Assembly: GCA_017646185.1 (NCBI GenBank)
Contig: JAGCNA010000122.1
Coordinates: 1-5,198, forward strand
DNA from: Clostridia bacterium
GTDB taxonomy: Bacteria; Bacillota; Clostridia; Oscillospirales; CAG-382
Reading direction: 5' to 3'
DNA length: 5,198 nucleotides
The position numbers and the translations under genes were made by a program. Positions 1-5,198 of this stretch are shown here, piece by piece. Numbering within the stretch: the stretch's first letter is position 1; every line of letters starts with the position of its first letter. The notes beneath the pieces are model-generated. The model was not told the origin of the DNA and searched no databases. It saw nothing but the letters and a program-made list of their open reading frames with translations.

Positions 1-32
1 CGAAGTGAAATAAATCATTACCTTGTAAACAC

Positions 33-62
33 AAAAACTCCCGATCTTCATCGGGAGTTTTT
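33..62 (-). terminator. Bidirectional intrinsic terminator after the GH3 gene
   Basis: A perfect 13-bp stem (33-45 pairing with 50-62) closes a 4-nt CTTC loop (GAAG on the minus strand). The GC-rich core CTCCCG/CGGGAG is flanked by a run of A on one side and T on the other, so a U-tract follows the hairpin on both strands. It begins 16 nt past the stop codon of the minus-strand GH3 gene, which it most likely terminates. The same hairpin could also end a plus-strand gene lying left of the window, which would make this a shared convergent terminator. Confidence 0.92.
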
Positions 63-78
63 ATATGCCATTATTTAC

Positions 79-2754
79 TTAATATATAGTAACCTTATGC
101 ACCTTTACTTTGTCGGTATCCGACATAAAGGTCATTTCGTTATTACCCTCCAAAAGGCTTATAAGACGGTATTCGGTAATGATATTTCCGTCAGTACCGC
201 CCACGGTATAAGTAGCGGCGTTGTGCCAGGTGATTATAAGCTGTATATCCGTCTGGGTAAGTGCGGGTGTGGTGGAAGAAAGCTCAACCGCAATTACGGC
301 ACGGCGTGCGTTGGGGGAATTGTAAACTGCCTTGTAATCCACAACCTCGGTAGTAAATACGGGTTCTTTACCTTCAACAAGGCTCTTGGGATCTTCGGTA
401 CCGTATCCCTCACGCATTGCTTTAAAGGAAAGGCTGTCAAGTGCGTAGGTGCAAAGATGCTCTGCGCATATACCAAGCTGTGCTCTTGTAAGCTCGCCGT
501 TTTCAAGGCTTACAGCAAGGTTATCGTCTCTGGTTTCCGCATCGGAGCAAACCATATAAACGTCATTCTGAGCCTTTACCATAGCCTTAAGATTGGTTGT
601 ACAGCCCTTGCCGTCATCACCGGTTATCTTTGCCCACCAGTCGCTCATTACAAAGCCGTCAAAGCCGAAATCATCACGCAGGATGCCGATGCACAGGTCT
701 GCATTTCCTGCCGCCCATTCGCCGTTTACGGGGTTGTAGGAGGTCATTACGGCACGTACGTTGCTTTCCGTTACCGCAATAAAGAAGGGGAACGCATATA
801 TTTCTCTTACCGCACGCTCGGACAACACCGCATCAACGTCGTGACGGGATTTTTCCTGGTTGTTAGCAAGGAAATGCTTGATAGTGGCGGAAACGCCAGC
901 GTTATCAAGACCTCTGCAAACTGCGGCACACATTTTACCTGCCAGCAGAGGATCTTCGGAGAAGTACTCAAAGTTTCTTCCGCACATAGGGTTACGGTGA
1001 ATGTTGGTACCGGGACCGAGCAAAATATCTACAGCATAAGAAGCAAGCTCGTTACCGCAGTGAACGTACATAGCCTCTGCCAGCTCCGTGTTCCAGGTAG
1101 CGGCAATAGCGGTAGCGTCAGGGTAAGAGAAGCACTTTGCATCGCTTACCATACGTATACCGGAAGGTCCGTCGGTACAGCACATAACGGGTATTTTCTT
1201 TTTGGAAAGGTCCTTTGTAACACCGCCGAAAGCTGCGCCGGTGCCGGGAGTAACCTTGGGGCTGTTCATACCTTCGCCGCGTACTATACAGCAAAGCTCC
1301 TTGTCTGTAAGCTGTGCAAGGAATTCGCGCATAGATGCTTTGTTTTCGGCAACGTCAAAGAGTGTAATACCCTTGTCGCCGGTGTAAGGAAGCTCGGGCA
1401 GGGAAGGAAGTGCAAACTTTTGCTGTCTTGTAGGCACGTCTTCATAAGCAACGGTGCCGCCTGCATTGTAAAAACGTGTGAATTCACGTACGGGGGCCAA
1501 AGCGGAAACGCACTGCTTCAAAACCTTTGTTTCTTCAAGCGTATTTTTGAATACTTCGGTGGTATTAAGGGAAGAATCACCGATAGAATATACGTATTCA
1601 CCCTTTTCGAGAACGTAGCAGAAACGGTTGCCGGTCTTGCCGCTGTCATCATAAGAAGCGATCACACGCTCGGGTACGGAAATAACGCCGTTACAGCTTT
1701 CACCGGGTGCAAGAAGGGGAGTTTTATAAAAACCGCAAAGAATGCTTTCTGCTTTGCCCAAAACGCCCTGAGGCTGCTTGCAGTAGCACTGAACTACCTG
1801 CTTGCCGCTGAAATTACCGGTATTTTTTACGGTAAAGCTTACGTTTACAACACCGTTTTCTGCTTTCGCATCGGTGGCGCTTATTTCAAACTCGGTGTAA
1901 GACAAGCCGAATCCGAAGGGGTACGCAATATCCTGCTTTGCAAAGGTGTTGAAATAGCGGTAGCCAACGTAAATATCCTCTTGGTAGAGATTGAATTCGG
2001 TGCCTCCGTAATTCTTTTCGGAGGGCACGGCTTCGGGAGAAACCGCAATAGTATCGGGCAGCTTTCCGCTGGGGGATACCTTGCCGCAGATAACCTGAGC
2101 TGCCGCCTTACCGCCCATCATACCTGCCTGCCAGAGGTAGAGTACGCTGTCGATATCAAATTTCTTTACCCAAGACATATCCATAACACCGCATACGTTA
2201 AGTAAAACGCATACTTTGGAGAAGTTACGGCGTATAATAGAAATGTTGTTTTCTTCGGTTTCGGAAAGGAAGTAGCTTCCGGCAACGGGCGCACAGTCCT
2301 TGTCTTCGCCTGCGGTGCGGGCTATAATAACAATAGCGGTATCGCATCGCTGTGCGGCGGAGGCAACAAACTCCTCGGTTAATTCGGGTTCTTTCTGGGA
2401 CCAAGGGTGTGTCCAGCCGTTATCGGGATCGTAAGGGTTTTCTTTAACAAATTCATCGTAAAGCGCTTCGGTCTCTCCGTCAAGAGAAACGCCTTCTTCT
2501 TTAAGAGAATCCGCAATATTCGTAACGTAAGGGGGAGCAACTCTGCCGCCGCTTCCGGTACCGGAAACGAAATAATCCTTTTGCATTCTGCCAAACAGAC
2601 AAACCTTTTCGTTTTCCTTTAAGGGAAGGCAGTTTTCTTTGTTTTCAAGCATTACTACGGCTTCCGCAGCACACTGAAGTGCTTCGGGCACAGATTGCTC
2701 ATAAGTATATTTTTTTGCGCCGGTAAGATATTCAAACGCATTTTTGATATTCAT
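79..2754 (-). CDS. Domain-permuted GH3 family beta-glycosidase (probable beta-glucosidase)
   Basis: This 891-residue protein should hydrolyse terminal beta-linked sugars (glucose most likely) from oligosaccharides. There is no signal peptide, so it is probably cytoplasmic. Domain order is reversed relative to most GH3 enzymes: an alpha/beta-sandwich comes first (about 25-285; GEDKD with candidate acid/base Glu150, YVGYRYF at 262, PFGFGLSY at 279), then a fibronectin-III-like domain (about 300-390), then the TIM barrel (about 475-775). The barrel shows DGPSGIR (528-534), GRNFEYFSEDP (592-602), Lys626-His627, SYNP, and VMSDW with nucleophile Asp705. About 110 further residues form a beta-rich tail. 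Permuted GH3 enzymes are known from Ruminococcus albus and Butyrivibrio. The ATG at 2754 is chosen because the GTG four codons earlier lies inside the Shine-Dalgarno sequence. Family and active-site calls are firm; the exact sugar specificity (glucoside, xyloside or other) cannot be read from sequence. Confidence 0.95.
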   Translation of the reverse strand: MNIKNAFEYLTGAKKYTYEQSVPEALQCAAEAVVMLENKENCLPLKENEKVCLFGRMQKDYFVSGTGSGGRVAPPYVTNIADSLKEEGVSLDGETEALYDEFVKENPYDPDNGWTHPWSQKEPELTEEFVASAAQRCDTAIVIIARTAGEDKDCAPVAGSYFLSETEENNISIIRRNFSKVCVLLNVCGVMDMSWVKKFDIDSVLYLWQAGMMGGKAAAQVICGKVSPSGKLPDTIAVSPEAVPSEKNYGGTEFNLYQEDIYVGYRYFNTFAKQDIAYPFGFGLSYTEFEISATDAKAENGVVNVSFTVKNTGNFSGKQVVQCYCKQPQGVLGKAESILCGFYKTPLLAPGESCNGVISVPERVIASYDDSGKTGNRFCYVLEKGEYVYSIGDSSLNTTEVFKNTLEETKVLKQCVSALAPVREFTRFYNAGGTVAYEDVPTRQQKFALPSLPELPYTGDKGITLFDVAENKASMREFLAQLTDKELCCIVRGEGMNSPKVTPGTGAAFGGVTKDLSKKKIPVMCCTDGPSGIRMVSDAKCFSYPDATAIAATWNTELAEAMYVHCGNELASYAVDILLGPGTNIHRNPMCGRNFEYFSEDPLLAGKMCAAVCRGLDNAGVSATIKHFLANNQEKSRHDVDAVLSERAVREIYAFPFFIAVTESNVRAVMTSYNPVNGEWAAGNADLCIGILRDDFGFDGFVMSDWWAKITGDDGKGCTTNLKAMVKAQNDVYMVCSDAETRDDNLAVSLENGELTRAQLGICAEHLCTYALDSLSFKAMREGYGTEDPKSLVEGKEPVFTTEVVDYKAVYNSPNARRAVIAVELSSTTPALTQTDIQLIITWHNAATYTVGGTDGNIITEYRLISLLEGNNEMTFMSDTDKVKVHKVTIY

Positions 2755-2761
2755 AAATACA

Positions 2762-2769
2762 ATCACCTC
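2762..2769 (-). promoter_or_regulatory. Ribosome binding site fixing the GH3 start
   Basis: The minus strand reads GAGGTGAT, an 8-base match to the anti-Shine-Dalgarno complement, ending 7 nt before the ATG at 2754-2752. The in-frame GTG at 2766-2764 is part of this site and so is unlikely to be the start. Moving the start removes four residues (MIVF) from the longest possible reading frame. Confidence 0.85.
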
Positions 2770-2778
2770 TTGGGTTTG

Positions 2779-2807
2779 ATTTTACCATTTATTTTCAATA
2801 TAGTCAA
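2779..2807 (-). promoter_or_regulatory. Sigma-A promoter of the GH3 gene
   Basis: On the minus strand a -35 box TTGACT (2807-2802) is followed by a 17-bp spacer and a -10 box TAAAAT (2784-2779) preceded by TGG, an extended -10. The predicted transcription start is near 2772, giving a very short leader of about 18 nt that is almost entirely ribosome binding site. An inverted repeat overlaps this promoter, which suggests control by a repressor. Confidence 0.75.
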
Positions 2808-2822
2808 TGCGAATATTGAAAA
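2792..2822. repeat. Perfect 10-bp inverted repeat, candidate operator
   Basis: TTTTCAATAT (2792-2801) and its exact reverse complement ATATTGAAAA (2813-2822) flank an 11-bp spacer. The left arm lies between the -35 and -10 boxes of the GH3 promoter. The spacer contains the -35 box itself, and the right arm reaches toward the promoter of the divergent gene, whose -35 begins at 2831. No T-run follows on either strand, so it is not a terminator. Arm centres are about 21 bp, or two helical turns, apart, which suits a dimeric DNA-binding protein. The regulator is unknown and not encoded here. Confidence 0.55.
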
Positions 2823-2830
2823 AATAATTA

Positions 2831-2859
2831 TTGATTTGTTATGTACATAGTGTTATTAT
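2831..2859 (+). promoter_or_regulatory. Sigma-A promoter of the trhA-thioesterase operon
   Basis: A -35 box TTGATT (2831-2836), a 17-bp spacer and a -10 box TATTAT (2854-2859) preceded by TGT form an extended -10 promoter. The start of transcription is predicted near 2866, about 23 nt before the TTG start codon. It is divergent from the GH3 promoter, with 23 bp between the two -35 boxes. A 10-bp AT palindrome (AATAATTATT, 2823-2832) overlaps the -35 box. Confidence 0.65.
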
Positions 2860-2876
2860 ATATATCACAACATTTC

Positions 2877-2883
2877 GGAGGTG
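2877..2883 (+). promoter_or_regulatory. Ribosome binding site fixing the trhA TTG start
   Basis: GGAGGTG is a near-perfect Shine-Dalgarno sequence; its GGAGG core ends 7 nt before the TTG at 2889-2891. The reading frame is open upstream to an ATG at 2841, but that codon lies inside the promoter and has no ribosome binding site, so translation should begin at the TTG. Confidence 0.88.
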
Positions 2884-2888
2884 CCCTT

Positions 2889-3557
2889 TTGAGAACGAAA
2901 CTTTCAGACAGAATCCTTCCCACCTATAGCAAGGGTGAGGAGATATTTAATATGGTGTCACACATCGTCGGGGGAGCTTTTGCTATATTCGCTCTTGTCT
3001 CGGCAATACTTTTCTCGGCATTCAAGGGAAGTGTATACGCAGTTGTAACCTCTTCCATATACGGTGCTTCAATGATATTGCTTTACTGCATGTCCAGTAT
3101 TTATCACGGTTTAAGACCGGGTATAGCCAAAAAGGTACTGCAGGTATTGGATCACTGCACCATATATATGCTTATAGCCGGAACCTATACGCCTATTTTG
3201 CTGTGCGCACTCCGTCCCGTATATCCCGTTATCGCTTGGGTGGTTTTCGGTATTGAATGGGGTTGTGCCGCTTTGGCGATCACGCTTACTGCCATAGATC
3301 TTAAACAATACCGTGTTTTTTCTATGATATGCTATGTAATGATGGGCTGGGCAATTATTTTTGCCATAGTTCCCACTATAGAAGTGCTTACCGTGCCCGG
3401 ATTTTTATACGTGCTGGGCGGCGGAATTCTGTATACCATTGGTGCCATTCTTTACGGATTGGGTAAAAAACGCAGATATATGCACAACGCATTCCATGTG
3501 TTTGTTATCGGAGGAAGCGTGCTTCAGTATCTGGGAATTGTTTTATATGCGATTTAA
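2889..3557 (+). CDS. trhA: Hemolysin III / PAQR-family membrane homeostasis protein
   Basis: This 222-residue integral membrane protein belongs to the hemolysin III (YqfA/TrhA, adiponectin-receptor-like) family, normally about 210-220 residues, so it is full length. Seven hydrophobic segments are visible, at about 22-45, 48-71, 84-108, 110-136, 142-163, 165-191 and 200-222. The metal-site signature of this superfamily is intact: Ser69-x3-His73 (SSIYH), Asp88 in LDHCTIYMLIAGTYTP, and His199-x3-His203 (HNAFH). The family N-terminal signature YSKGEEIFN (13-21) precedes helix 1. In helix 7 the usual later histidine (as in GSxxHF) is Gln213. Bacterial members are linked to membrane fluidity and energy homeostasis; the name hemolysin comes from one Bacillus cereus protein and does not show that this one lyses cells. 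The TTG start is set by its ribosome binding site. It is the first gene of a probable two-gene operon. Confidence 0.93.
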   Translation: MRTKLSDRILPTYSKGEEIFNMVSHIVGGAFAIFALVSAILFSAFKGSVYAVVTSSIYGASMILLYCMSSIYHGLRPGIAKKVLQVLDHCTIYMLIAGTYTPILLCALRPVYPVIAWVVFGIEWGCAALAITLTAIDLKQYRVFSMICYVMMGWAIIFAIVPTIEVLTVPGFLYVLGGGILYTIGAILYGLGKKRRYMHNAFHVFVIGGSVLQYLGIVLYAI

Positions 3558-3569
3558 AGGAGTAAGGAT

Positions 3570-3944
3570 ATGTTAAAAACAGGTTTGAAAAACAGTGTAG
3601 ACATTATTGTAACAGATGATCTTTCCGCAAAGAATATGGGCAGCGGCAGTCTTTGTGTGCTTGCCACACCCGCACTTATTGCCGGAATGGAAAACGTATG
3701 TATGAATTGCGTCCGTCCTTTTCTTGAAGAGGGCTTTACCACCGTGGGAACAAAAGTAAATATCGCCCATCTCGCCGCAACCCCTTTGGGCGATACGGTT
3801 ACATACAGCTGTGAGCTTATAGAAATAGACAGACGCCGTTTGGTTTTTGCCGTTCAGGCTTTTGACAGTAAAGGAAAAACAGGGGAAGGTACCCACGAAA
3901 GATTTATTGTCGATGCTGAACGTTTTATGTCCAAGCTTCAATAA
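3570..3944 (+). CDS. FlK-like hotdog-fold acyl-CoA thioesterase
   Basis: This 124-residue protein has the length and motifs of a single-domain hotdog thioesterase of the fluoroacetyl-CoA thioesterase (FlK) group, which hydrolyses acyl-CoA thioesters in the cytoplasm. Thr33 (LATP), Glu41 (AGMEN) and His67 (NIAHLAATP) have the same spacing as the FlK catalytic residues Thr42, Glu50 and His76. The later GTHERF motif (107-112) is also shared. The phenylalanines that form the fluorine-sensing lid in FlK (Phe33 and Phe36) correspond to Gly24 and Ser27, so fluoroacetyl-CoA is not expected to be its special substrate; a general acyl-CoA or metabolite-damage role is inferred. The AAAGGAG ribosome binding site overlaps the stop of trhA and sits 7 nt before the ATG. 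The 12-nt gap indicates co-transcription and perhaps translational coupling. No terminator is visible after it. Confidence 0.9.
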   Translation: MLKTGLKNSVDIIVTDDLSAKNMGSGSLCVLATPALIAGMENVCMNCVRPFLEEGFTTVGTKVNIAHLAATPLGDTVTYSCELIEIDRRRLVFAVQAFDSKGKTGEGTHERFIVDAERFMSKLQ

Positions 3945-3992
3945 AGTAAAGTTTAACAAATCTTTCCGTTAATAGTTTGTACAAAATTACCC

Positions 3993-4020
3993 TTGAAAAA
4001 GTTAACATTTTTGCTATAAT
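3993..4020 (+). promoter_or_regulatory. Extended -10 promoter of carD
   Basis: A -35 box TTGAAA (3993-3998), a 16-bp spacer and a consensus -10 box TATAAT (4015-4020) preceded by TGC make this the best promoter in the window. Transcription should start near 4027, about 40 nt before the carD TTG codon. The spacer includes the palindrome GTTAAC (4001-4006). The rest of the 122-bp gap between the thioesterase and carD shows no gene and no convincing terminator, so read-through from upstream is also possible. Confidence 0.8.
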
Positions 4021-4050
4021 AATTTCAGGGTATTTTTACAGAAAATCGGA

Positions 4051-4059
4051 AAGGACGTG
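4051..4059 (+). promoter_or_regulatory. Ribosome binding site fixing the carD TTG start
   Basis: AAGGACGTG matches the Shine-Dalgarno consensus AAGGAGGTG with one mismatch and ends 7 nt before the TTG at 4067-4069. The frame is open upstream to 3977, but that stretch contains the promoter, and the conserved N-terminus of the CarD family begins exactly at this TTG. Confidence 0.75.
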
Positions 4060-4066
4060 GCGAACT

Positions 4067-4567
4067 TTGTTTTCAAAGGGCGAATATGTGGTATATGCCG
4101 TTAACGGTGTATGTCTTATAGAAGAAATAGGGCCGATGCGAAATTCGGAAGAAGATGATAAAACTTATTATATTCTTCGGCCCAACAATAATCCCGCATC
4201 AGTCTTGTATGTCCCTGTGGATAATTCCATACTGTGCGGAAAGATGCGTAACGTGTTTTCCAAAGATGAATTCGATAATATTATGGCTCAGGCAAAGAAT
4301 GAGCGAATGGATTGGATAGATGACCGCAAAAAAAGAATATCCTCTTTTAAAGAGATGCTTCTTCAAGGGGATACAAAAACGCTTATGCTTCTGGCGGATT
4401 GTATATACAGAAAAAGAAATCTGTTAAAGGAATCGGGAAAACGTCTTTCCGATGCTGATGAGCATTTTTACAGAGCGGCTGAGCGTATCGTGCAGGAAGA
4501 ACTTGCCTGGGTGCTGGGAGTTTCCCGTTCCGGCGCTTTGGAATATCTTATTACAGCTTTGTCATAA
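4067..4567 (+). CDS. carD: CarD-family RNA-polymerase-binding transcription regulator
   Basis: This 166-residue protein matches CarD/CdnL in length and layout. Residues 1 to about 60 form the RNA-polymerase-interaction domain shared with the repair factor Mfd (MFSKGEYVVYAVNGVCLIEE, then TYYILRP and SVLYVPVD). Residues from about 61 to 166 are a helical DNA-contacting domain. Trp83 in ERMDWIDDRKKR corresponds by position to the tryptophan of mycobacterial CarD that wedges into the upstream edge of the -10 region. The LLQGDTKTLMLLADCIYRK and RLSDADEHFYRAAERIVQEELA segments follow the family pattern. CarD proteins bind the RNA polymerase beta subunit and alter open-complex stability, often at ribosomal RNA and growth genes. 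The TTG start is supported by the ribosome binding site and by family alignment. It has its own promoter and is followed after 25 nt by the kinase-like gene, probably in one transcript. Target genes cannot be inferred. Confidence 0.92.
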   Translation: MFSKGEYVVYAVNGVCLIEEIGPMRNSEEDDKTYYILRPNNNPASVLYVPVDNSILCGKMRNVFSKDEFDNIMAQAKNERMDWIDDRKKRISSFKEMLLQGDTKTLMLLADCIYRKRNLLKESGKRLSDADEHFYRAAERIVQEELAWVLGVSRSGALEYLITALS

Positions 4568-4592
4568 CTTTTCCTTGAACGGAGGTTATTTT

Positions 4593-5198
4593 ATGAAACG
4601 GAACATTCTTACCGTGGGCAGACAGTTCGGCAGCGGCGGAAGGACGATAGCCAAAACCGTTGCAGAGCGTTTGGGAATCCCTTATTACGATAAAGAGATA
4701 GTGGAAAAGGTTGCTTTGGAAACCGGATTTTCCGAAGAATACATAGAGCAGATCGGCGAGCATGCCCGTGGCAAAAGCGTTTGGTCATACGCTTTTTCAA
4801 ATCCCGGTGTTCCCGGTGTAATGGGCGGTATGTCCGCTTCCGATTTTCTGTGGGTCATTCAGCGTAAGGTCATACTTGATCTTGCGGAAAAAGGTCCTTG
4901 CGTAATCGTCGGCAGATGCGCAGACCAAATCTTAAAGGATAGGGAAGATGTGCTCCGCGTATTTATCCACGCATCCGATGAATTCCGTGCAGAACGTATC
5001 GTAAGATTATACGGCGAAAGCGAGAGTAAGCCCGAAAAACGCCTTGCCGATAAGGATGCAAAGCGCCGCGCTCATTATAAACATTATACCGGCGAAGAAT
5101 GGGGCAATTCTCTTAATTACCATTTGTGCCTCGACAGCGGTGTCATCGGCATCGAAAAATGCGCCGAATACATAGTTTCCGTAATGAAAGATGAATAA
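4593..5198 (+). CDS. Cytidylate-kinase-like family protein
   Basis: This complete 201-residue cytoplasmic protein belongs to the cytidylate-kinase-like family (Pfam Cytidylate_kin2 type), P-loop proteins common in Clostridia. It has the family glycine-rich loop VGRQFGSGGRTIA (8-20), then GIPYYDKEIVEKVA (28-41), the VIVGRCADQIL strand-loop (104-114), and an arginine/lysine-rich lid-like segment with KDAKRRAHYKHYTGEEWG (154-171) followed by NYHLCLDSGVIG (175-186). The loop has Gly16 where classical Walker A motifs have the phosphate-binding lysine, as is usual in this family, so true CMP/dCMP kinase activity is not assured. It is not the housekeeping Cmk. The ATG is chosen because GGAGG (4581-4585) lies 7 nt upstream; a longer frame from 4452 would overlap carD. 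It follows carD by 25 nt with no promoter seen, so co-transcription is likely. Its stop codon is the last triplet of the window. Confidence 0.9.
   Translation: MKRNILTVGRQFGSGGRTIAKTVAERLGIPYYDKEIVEKVALETGFSEEYIEQIGEHARGKSVWSYAFSNPGVPGVMGGMSASDFLWVIQRKVILDLAEKGPCVIVGRCADQILKDREDVLRVFIHASDEFRAERIVRLYGESESKPEKRLADKDAKRRAHYKHYTGEEWGNSLNYHLCLDSGVIGIEKCAEYIVSVMKDE

Noticed and set aside
2..13. Possible last codons (Glu-Val-Lys-stop) of a plus-strand gene entering from the left
   Set aside because: The stop at 11-13 lies 19 nt before a terminator that also works on the plus strand, which fits, but three codons cannot establish a gene.
97..2205. Long plus-strand open frame of 702 codons opposite the GH3 gene
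   Set aside because: It is in exact register with the GH3 codons and is open only because that gene lacks TTA, CTA and TCA codons here. The translation shows no recognisable domain, it has no ribosome binding site at its ATG, and the opposite strand has firm catalytic motifs.
2841..2888. N-terminal extension of trhA from the ATG at 2841
   Set aside because: It runs through the promoter and ribosome binding site and is not seen in the family; the TTG at 2889 has a near-perfect ribosome binding site.
3573..3959. Minus-strand open frame of 128 codons opposite the thioesterase
   Set aside because: Cysteine-rich translation without a known motif, antisense to a gene with an intact catalytic triad and a good ribosome binding site.
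3962..4053. Distant complementary heptamers CTTTCCG (3962-3968) and CGGAAAG (4047-4053) that could sequester the carD ribosome binding site
   Set aside because: The first arm lies upstream of the predicted carD transcription start, so the pair would exist only in read-through RNA. Seven pairs across 78 nt can arise by chance.
3977..4066. N-terminal extension of carD from 3977
   Set aside because: It contains the -35 and -10 boxes, and the CarD family N-terminus starts at the TTG at 4067.
4452..4592. N-terminal extension of the kinase-like gene overlapping carD
   Set aside because: The internal ATG at 4593 has a GGAGG site at 7 nt and gives the conserved family N-terminus; the extension is a shadow of carD.

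Overview
The window looks like chromosomal DNA from an anaerobic, gut- or rumen-type clostridium (Bacillota, class Clostridia). The reasons are: strong GGAGG-type Shine-Dalgarno sites about 7 nt from each start, frequent TTG starts, sigma-A promoters with extended -10 elements, a domain-permuted GH3 glycosidase of the kind known from Ruminococcus and Butyrivibrio, and a clostridial-style CarD protein and cytidylate-kinase-like protein. Species cannot be named from the sequence.

Layout. Positions 33-62 hold a strong intrinsic terminator that works in both directions. On the minus strand, 79-2754 is one large cytoplasmic GH3 beta-glycosidase in which the alpha/beta-sandwich and fibronectin-III-like domains come before the TIM barrel. 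Positions 2755-2888 form a compact divergent control region: two promoters back to back, and a perfect 10-bp inverted repeat that straddles the -35 box of the GH3 promoter. On the plus strand follow a seven-helix hemolysin III/PAQR membrane protein (2889-3557, TTG start) and, 12 nt later, a FlK-like hotdog acyl-CoA thioesterase (3570-3944), probably as one operon. A 122-bp gap (3945-4066) carries a clear extended -10 promoter for a CarD-family RNA-polymerase-binding regulator (4067-4567, TTG start). After 25 nt comes a cytidylate-kinase-like P-loop protein (4593-5198), whose stop codon is the last base triplet of the window.

How they fit together. The GH3 gene is a stand-alone sugar-hydrolysis unit with its own promoter, candidate operator and terminator; no transporter or regulator gene is beside it here. 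The plus-strand genes are housekeeping-like: membrane homeostasis, acyl-CoA clearing, transcription control and a nucleotide-kinase-like protein. No shared pathway is evident. I found no CRISPR array, mobile element, tRNA, rRNA, retron or phage gene, and no plainly new multi-gene system. The points most worth a second look are the operator-like inverted repeat, the permuted GH3 with an extra C-terminal domain and unusual codon use, and family-typical or lineage-specific changes at key residues of the smaller proteins.
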